Shown: positions 59,536 through 64,000 of the stretch, piece after piece
Layout: each line of letters starts with the position of its first letter
Position numbering within the stretch: the stretch's first letter is position 1
Assembly (NCBI RefSeq): GCF_014873535.1
Contig: NZ_JADBEF010000001.1
Coordinates: 8,494,001 to 8,558,000 of the forward strand
From: Nonomuraea africana
GTDB taxonomy: Bacteria > Actinomycetota > Actinomycetes > Streptosporangiales > Streptosporangiaceae
DNA: 64,000 nucleotides
Direction of reading: 5' to 3'
Program-made: the position numbers and the translations under genes
The notes under the pieces: generated by a model
Told to the model about the DNA's origin: nothing
Databases searched by the model: none
What the model saw: only the letters and a program-made list of their open reading frames with translations

Positions 59536-59604
59536 CCGTCCCGGGTCCGCGCTCCGGGCTGCCCCGTCTACCGGCGGGCTATCCCCTGACGGGGACCGCA
59601 TTCA

Positions 59605-59630
59605 TCCCCGGCCTGAAGTTGAAGGCCGAG
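59605..59630. repeat. Left-end hairpin of the IS200/IS605 element
   Basis: GGCCT (59610-59614) pairs with AGGCC (59623-59627), with further partial pairing outside. It is similar to subterminal hairpins bound by TnpA. Confidence 0.55.
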
Positions 59631-59646
59631 GCTTTCTGCGGACCTT

Positions 59647-59699
59647 CGGTAAAGCGCTCCGACCATCCGTAGGCGGCGGTTAAAGTGAGTGCTTTACCG
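59647..59699. repeat. Cluster of CGGTAAAGC-type inverted repeats
   Basis: CGGTAAAGC at 59647 is matched by its complement GCTTTACCG at 59691. A third near copy, CGGTTAAAG, is at 59677. The set spans the end of the IS605 element and the upstream region of the small gene at 59725. Confidence 0.5.
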
Positions 59700-59724
59700 C
59701 CTGATTCTCCCCCGGAGTCCGCAT

Positions 59725-59907
59725 ATGCCGATTTTCGATGCGATGCTGCAGGTTTTCGTGACCATGAATGGGATCTCCTCGAGCCCCTTCGTTCTCATCC
59801 TGCTCGCGTTCGCGGGCGCCTTCCTCGGGGCGAAGATCGTGGAAGTCATTCCCTACACCCGGCGGATCATCGAGCGTCGTGAGGCCCAGGCGGCGGAGCG
59901 GCAGTAG
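59725..59907 (+). CDS. Small single-span membrane protein
   Basis: 60 residues from the ATG at 59725 (CCGGAG upstream). An N-terminal segment MPIFDAMLQVFVTMNG is followed by a membrane helix (FVLILLAFAGAFLGAKIV) and a charged tail (TRRIIERREAQAAERQ). No family was recognised. Its last 41 bp overlap the end of the convergent ROK kinase gene. Confidence 0.6.
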   Translation: MPIFDAMLQVFVTMNGISSSPFVLILLAFAGAFLGAKIVEVIPYTRRIIERREAQAAERQ

Positions 59908-60844
59908 TCGCTCCACGTGACCAGGCCAGCTTGGCGGCTCCCGCGAGCGCGGCCTGGACTCCCAGCTTGGAGCGGCGGATCTCGACGGCCCTGACGAACG
60001 CGAAGCCCGCCAGCTCGTCCATCGCCCGCTCCAGCGGGTCGAAGAGGACGGGGCCGGCGTTGGCCACGCCGCCGCCGATCACCACGTGCGTGACCTCGGT
60101 GGCCGCGGCCGTCGAGACGATCATCGCGGCCAGCGCGCGGGCGCCCCGTTCGAAGGCGGCCAGGGCCACGGGGTGCCCCGAGGCGGCGTCCTTGGCCAGC
60201 ATGGCGCCGTCGGGCGAGCGGCTCGCCTCGGGGCCCGCCGTCGAGTCGTCGGGCGAGGGGTTCGGCGTCCAGCCGTTGGCGAGGGCCCAGCGGACCAGGT
60301 TGGGTCCGCTGGCGTAGCTCTCGACACATCCCCTGCTGCCGCAGGGGCACGGGTCGCCATCGGGGTTGACGGTCATGTGGCCGACATGCCCGGCGTTTCC
60401 GGTGGGGCCGAGGAGCGGCGCGCCGCCGATCACCAGGCCGCCGCCGATCCCGGTGGACACGACGATGCCCAGCATGGACGGGCTCTCTTCGGCCATGCCC
60501 AGCCAGTGCTCGCCCAGCGCGAAGCACTGAGCGTCGCCCGCGAGCACGGTGGGCAGGCCGGTCAGCTCCCGCACCCGCTCGCGCAGCGGGAAGTCGCGCC
60601 ACGTGGTGATGTTGACGGGGCTCACCGTGCCGGAGGCGAGGTTGAGCGGCCCCGCGCAGCCGATGCCGACCGCGACAGGGGCGGGGCCGTCGGCGACGAC
60701 CCCGGTGACGAGACGGGCGAGGGCGCCGAAGACGTCCTCGCGCGGGGTGGGCACGGTGGCTGACCGCAGGACGGTCCCCGCACGGTCGACGAGGGCCGCG
60801 GCGAGCTTGGTGCCGCCGATGTCAATGGCGAGTACGTGAGTCAT
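59867..60844 (-). CDS. ROK-family sugar kinase
   Basis: 325 residues. It has the ATP phosphate-binding DIGGTKLAAALVD at the N-terminus, WRDFPLRERV, GDAQCFALGEHW (catalytic Asp) and the ROK zinc site GHVGHMTVNP with CPCGSRGCVE. It probably phosphorylates a hexose such as glucose, mannose or N-acetylmannosamine. No DNA-binding domain precedes it, so it is a kinase and not a NagC-type repressor. It starts with an ATG overlapping the stop of the preceding gene, in an operon with an alpha-mannosidase, which suggests a role in using released mannose. Confidence 0.93.
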   Translation of the reverse strand: MTHVLAIDIGGTKLAAALVDRAGTVLRSATVPTPREDVFGALARLVTGVVADGPAPVAVGIGCAGPLNLASGTVSPVNITTWRDFPLRERVRELTGLPTVLAGDAQCFALGEHWLGMAEESPSMLGIVVSTGIGGGLVIGGAPLLGPTGNAGHVGHMTVNPDGDPCPCGSRGCVESYASGPNLVRWALANGWTPNPSPDDSTAGPEASRSPDGAMLAKDAASGHPVALAAFERGARALAAMIVSTAAATEVTHVVIGGGVANAGPVLFDPLERAMDELAGFAFVRAVEIRRSKLGVQAALAGAAKLAWSRGATTAAPPPGPHDAR

Positions 60845-61749
60845 CAGTGCTTGTGGTGGTTGTCGGGCTGGCGGGGGTCGCCAGGATGTTCGAGGCCGTG
60901 GACGAGCCGCACGCGAGTGGCGCGCTGCACATCGAGCCATTGGACGAAGACCCGCCTCGCGGCAGCGGCGACCAACGAAGCCGCGACCGATGGGGCCGCG
61001 ACTGATGGGGCCTGCGACGGCTGCCCGTCCATCGGGGCCTGCGGCGCGTGGCGGTCCAGCGGGAGCTGCGACGCTTGCGGTGCCATCGGTGGCCGGGGTG
61101 GCTGCGGTGTGCTCTCGGGCTGGGTGAGGGAGTCGGCGTCGGCTAGGGCGTCAGTGTCGGTATCGGTGTCGGGGTCGCCGACGGCATGGGCGATGGCGAC
61201 GTGCCAGCCGAGGGCGTCACGGACGGGCCCGGCGAGCGTGCCGTACGGCCGGTCGCGCAGCGCCTCCGCGATCATGGTCGGCAGCGACCCGAGCGGGATC
61301 GCGCCGAGCGGCTCCAGGTCGTCTGGCGTCGCGGCCGTCGCGGCCGCCCGGTCGGCGAAGAGCGCGTGCCGTACCAGGTGGAGGGTTGGGGTGGGCGCCG
61401 GAGGGGCGGCCGACCAGGCGGACGGCACCCGCGCCGAGGCGGTCACGGCCTGGTAGACCGCGCGCACCCACGGGCTGCCGTTGTAGGCGGCGGCGTTGAT
61501 GGAGCCCAGCTCGACGGCGGCGAGCCGGTCGAGCGGGGGGCCTTCCAGCGGGGTCAGCCCCCTGGCCAGCGCCTCGCGCTCGCACAGCACCTCGGTCAGG
61601 ATCACCTGGGTGACCCAGCGGGCCATCTGGCGCGCCTCCGAGCTGCCGGGGACGGGGAGGGCCGCGTGGAGCGGACCCTCCCTCAGCTCGCGCAGGCGGG
61701 CGTCGAGGACGTCGTGGGGGACGGTCTGCCCGTCGACGAGCCCGATCAT
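60844..61749 (-). CDS. Unrecognised protein with disordered insert, in mannosidase operon
   Basis: 301 residues. The first 195 residues look folded: MIGLVDGQTVPHDVLDARL, ARWVTQVILTEVLCEREAL and VRDALGWHVAIAHAVG. A low-complexity stretch (PDTDTDTDALADADS, then Pro/Gln/Ala-rich) follows, and a final basic block (RRVFVQWLDVQRATRVRL) ends in a His-rich tail (NHHKH). It has no signal peptide or known motif. It overlaps both neighbours by 3-4 bp. I have a weak recollection that such proteins accompany actinobacterial GH38 genes; function unknown. Confidence 0.7.
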   Translation of the reverse strand: MIGLVDGQTVPHDVLDARLRELREGPLHAALPVPGSSEARQMARWVTQVILTEVLCEREALARGLTPLEGPPLDRLAAVELGSINAAAYNGSPWVRAVYQAVTASARVPSAWSAAPPAPTPTLHLVRHALFADRAAATAATPDDLEPLGAIPLGSLPTMIAEALRDRPYGTLAGPVRDALGWHVAIAHAVGDPDTDTDTDALADADSLTQPESTPQPPRPPMAPQASQLPLDRHAPQAPMDGQPSQAPSVAAPSVAASLVAAAARRVFVQWLDVQRATRVRLVHGLEHPGDPRQPDNHHKH

Positions 61750-64000
61750 CGGGCGACCTCCAGGGGAACGGCGGGAGCGTACTGGCAGCGGCCGAACCAC
61801 ATGACCTTGGCCAGCGCCCACGAGCGGATCTCGGGCGCGTCGGCCGGGACCGTGACGGGGAAGGAGACCTCCACCTCGGCGCCGGGCGCGACGGTGAACC
61901 CCTGGATGACCGAGGGGAGCAGCTCCCACGTGCCCCAGGGGGAGGCCAGCTGCGCCTCGCCGCGGATGGTCCCCGCGGTGGTGTTCGCCAGCCGTACGAT
62001 CAGGGCGGTCGTGTCACCGGGGCACAGGGCGAGCGACTCGGTGACGGGAGTGACGGACAGCCCCGTGGGCAGGGCGGTCTCGGTGGCGGCGCCCTGGGCG
62101 GCGACGCCGTCCTCGGGGACGGTCGTGATCGGCGCGGGCAGTTCGGGGGCGTCGCCGAGGGCGACGGTGACGACGTCCTCGACGAGCTGCTCGCCGACCC
62201 GCGTGCGCACCGCGACGAAGTGCAGGCCGCTCCCCGCGCCGGGGTCTGGGGTGACGGTGACGGGGAAGCGGACGTGGCCGCCGGGTTCGAGGCGGAAGAC
62301 ACGAGTGGCGGGGGTGGCGCTCCAGCCGTCGGGGAGCTCCACGGTGACCACGCCTTCGTGGGCGGTGTCCACCAGGTGGGAGGAGAGCACGACGTCCACC
62401 TCGAACGGCTGGTGGGAGGTGACCAGTCCGGGCGCGGCGGCGATGCTCACGGGCAGGTAGCCGAGCGGCGCGGGGCCCTTGTTGTGGAGCCAGTAGCGGC
62501 TGTAGACCGGCTGGGCGATCTCGGCGGTCCCGCCCAGCTCCTCGCCCTCCGCGTCGAGCGGCGCGGCGGCCAGGAAGGTGGCGACCTCGGAGCCCGCGAG
62601 CTCCAGGCCGCCCCGCTCGGCCCGCGCCTCGAGCAGGTCCGAGCGGACCAGGCCGTCGAGGTCGAGTACGGGCGAGTGCAGTGCGGCGGTCGTGCCCAGG
62701 CCCGTGGACTCGGCGAGCCTGATCGTCACCCCGTCGCCGGGCGTCGTCGTGCCGTGGGCCAGCGGGTTCCCCGCGGCCTTGACCGCGCTGAACAGCACCT
62801 CACGCGGCGGGTCCGCGCGCAGCAGCGAGTGCGTGGACGGCAGGTCACCGTCCTGTGCGGCGACCAGGCGGGGCAGCAGCGGGGTGATGAACTCCTGTCC
62901 GGCCGCGGGCAGCGTGAGCGCGCGCCAGTCGCCGATTCCGGCGACCAGCGCGTAGGAGAACTCGTGCGTCCAGTGCTGGAGTTGGAAACCCGACCCGTCA
63001 GGCGTCGTACGGCGCGGCGGATCCACCCACACCCCCGAGGGCCATCCCGTGCACGACCGCATCAGCGACAGGTGCAGCGCTCCCGACGGATCGACGGCGA
63101 AGCCCGGCAGGCCGTAGGTGAGCAGCGCGACCGTCCTGTCCTCCAGGACCTCCTCGCCCAGCGGGCAGGTGGCGCGGATGACCGTGCCGTCCAGCAGCGG
63201 GTCGCCGGGGTCGGCCACGATCAGCGCGGGCAGGGCCCGCAGGTCGCGCAGGTCGGCGCTGGGCTGCCAGACCTCGGCGAGCGGCCGCTCCGCGGGCACC
63301 CACACCCGGGTCGCGCCCGACTTGAGCGCGTCGAGGTAGGCGGGGTCGCTGCGCGCGAGCAGCTCGGCGGCCAGCGGGTTCTCGTCGGGTCCGCCGAGGA
63401 CGATCCGCACGTCGGGCAGGTTGGAGTCGACGTCGAGCCAGCCGTACCTGGCGCCGGAGGCCGTCGAGGTGGTCGCGGTGACGCCCACCCTGGCCAGCGC
63501 CACGACCAGGTCGCGGGCCTCGGGCGCCGCGGTGGCCGAGGCGACGACGATCTCCGCGACGCCGATCGCCCGCGCGCCTGCCGCGCCGAGATCCACCCTG
63601 GCGGTGGAGGACAGGCCGAACCACGTGTTGGCCGGGTTGTCCAGCGTCCACGGGTGCTCGGCGGCGTCGGCGTCCGGCAGCGCGAAGCCCCTGCCCACGA
63701 CCGCGCCCGCCACGTCGGAGACGGGCAGCGCGCCGGGGACATGGGCGGGGAAGCGCACGCGAAGCAGCCGGTCGGCCCCCGAGTAGTCGAGGACGCGGGT
63801 GGCGAACTCGACCCGGTCGGCGACCAGGGTGACGGTCTGCTCGTAGGTCAGCTCGCCGAGTGCGCCGGTGACGACCAGGCGGCTGCCGAGCGGGCTGGTC
63901 TCGGCCCTGACCGTGGCGGTGGTGTCGCCCGAGGCGGCGACCCGGCCGGTGGGCATCAGGTGCCAGGGACCTTCGCCCATGTCGGGGTGCTGTGCGTACT
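61746..64000 (-). CDS. Alpha-mannosidase, GH38 family (C-terminal part; gene continues beyond window)
   Basis: About 751 residues visible. The frame stays open to the window edge, so the N-terminus with the catalytic domain is missing. Visible blocks include LGELTYEQTVTLVADRVEF and the ALPVSDVAGA / TWFGLSSTARVDLG regions of the GH38 C-terminal beta-sandwich. It is followed near the end by an Ig-like or NEW3-type domain (TVELPDGWSATPATRVF, VTVTPDPGAGSGLHFVAV) and a final beta module. No export signal can be judged here. It is the first visible gene of the operon with the unrecognised protein and ROK kinase, overlapping the former by 4 bp. Confidence 0.85.
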   Translation of the reverse strand, partial: YAQHPDMGEGPWHLMPTGRVAASGDTTATVRAETSPLGSRLVVTGALGELTYEQTVTLVADRVEFATRVLDYSGADRLLRVRFPAHVPGALPVSDVAGAVVGRGFALPDADAAEHPWTLDNPANTWFGLSSTARVDLGAAGARAIGVAEIVVASATAAPEARDLVVALARVGVTATTSTASGARYGWLDVDSNLPDVRIVLGGPDENPLAAELLARSDPAYLDALKSGATRVWVPAERPLAEVWQPSADLRDLRALPALIVADPGDPLLDGTVIRATCPLGEEVLEDRTVALLTYGLPGFAVDPSGALHLSLMRSCTGWPSGVWVDPPRRTTPDGSGFQLQHWTHEFSYALVAGIGDWRALTLPAAGQEFITPLLPRLVAAQDGDLPSTHSLLRADPPREVLFSAVKAAGNPLAHGTTTPGDGVTIRLAESTGLGTTAALHSPVLDLDGLVRSDLLEARAERGGLELAGSEVATFLAAAPLDAEGEELGGTAEIAQPVYSRYWLHNKGPAPLGYLPVSIAAAPGLVTSHQPFEVDVVLSSHLVDTAHEGVVTVELPDGWSATPATRVFRLEPGGHVRFPVTVTPDPGAGSGLHFVAVRTRVGEQLVEDVVTVALGDAPELPAPITTVPEDGVAAQGAATETALPTGLSVTPVTESLALCPGDTTALIVRLANTTAGTIRGEAQLASPWGTWELLPSVIQGFTVAPGAEVEVSFPVTVPADAPEIRSWALAKVMWFGRCQYAPAVPLEVAR

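Larger units (their letters stand above)
57750..59648. mobile_element. IS200/IS605-family element (divergent tnpA/tnpB)
   Basis: Contains tnpB on minus and a broken tnpA on plus, arranged divergently. Hairpins mark the ends: about 57761-57780 downstream of tnpB (right end), and GGCCT/AGGCC at 59610-59627 downstream of tnpA (left end). On the minus strand, TTAC at 59652-59649 sits just outside the likely left end, as expected of a target/TAM site. The exact ends are estimated. Confidence 0.75.

Noticed and set aside
1..64000. CRISPR arrays, tRNA and rRNA genes
   Set aside because: No regularly spaced direct repeats, cloverleaf-like sequences with conserved T-loop, or rRNA signatures were noticed; a dedicated tRNA scan was not possible.

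Overview
This is a GC-rich window (roughly 70% G+C by eye) with dense genes, many GTG starts and many 1-4 bp start/stop overlaps. A WhiB regulator, a deazaflavin-type nitroreductase, PspC/LuxR signalling and actinobacterial PurN/PurH and SucCD point to a filamentous actinomycete. The overall gene style recalls Streptosporangiaceae (Nonomuraea-like), but that placement is an inference. No rRNA, tRNA or CRISPR array was seen.

Layout. (1) 26-28642 is a large cell-surface glycopolymer locus. It has four very large proteins that each join a family-2 glycosyltransferase to a CDP-glycerol-type glycerophosphotransferase (4061, 9887 and 19423 on +, 28642 on -). It also has four multi-pass GT-C-like membrane proteins (26, 7907, 13327, 17992; the one at 7907 resembles the arabinofuranosyltransferase AftA), a stand-alone GtrA, a polyprenol-phosphate-sugar-synthase-like GT2 with a DUF2304 partner, a GT2-GtrA fusion, a methyltransferase, a CDP-alcohol phosphatidyltransferase, a sulfotransferase, a GT4, a UDP-galactopyranose-mutase-like flavoprotein and a secreted polysaccharide deacetylase. 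Together these look like a teichoic-acid-like or mixed polyol-phosphate/glycan polymer built partly in the cytoplasm and decorated outside the membrane. (2) 28724-33202 is a molybdenum hydroxylase operon (2Fe-2S, Mo and FAD subunits plus a CoxG-like anchor) whose large subunit has the form II CO-dehydrogenase-like signature. (3) 33257-36953 is a LiaF/PspC-type envelope-stress module with a PspC histidine kinase and LuxR regulator. (4) 37042-44687 holds housekeeping and accessory genes: a GCS2-family ligase, an orphan response regulator, a zinc metallopeptidase lipoprotein, WhiB, a CPBP protease, a FetB-like permease, a PIG-L deacetylase and PcrA helicase.

(5) 44705-45674 is an IS5-family (IS427-like) element with a -1 frameshift transposase. 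It is inserted at the stop codon of a decayed member of a secreted-protein family whose four intact copies follow in tandem (46912-50840). Two small redox-type enzymes lie between the decayed copy and the intact ones. (6) 51062-57676 is core metabolism: sucCD, a DUF6350 membrane protein, purN and purH, with clear hairpin terminators. (7) About 57750-59650 is an IS200/IS605-type element with an intact tnpB and a tnpA broken by an in-frame stop. (8) 59725-64000 holds a small membrane protein, then a minus-strand operon of GH38 alpha-mannosidase (cut by the window edge), an unrecognised protein with a disordered insert, and a ROK sugar kinase.

Functional assignments rest on motifs read from the sequence and on general family knowledge. 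No database search was run.
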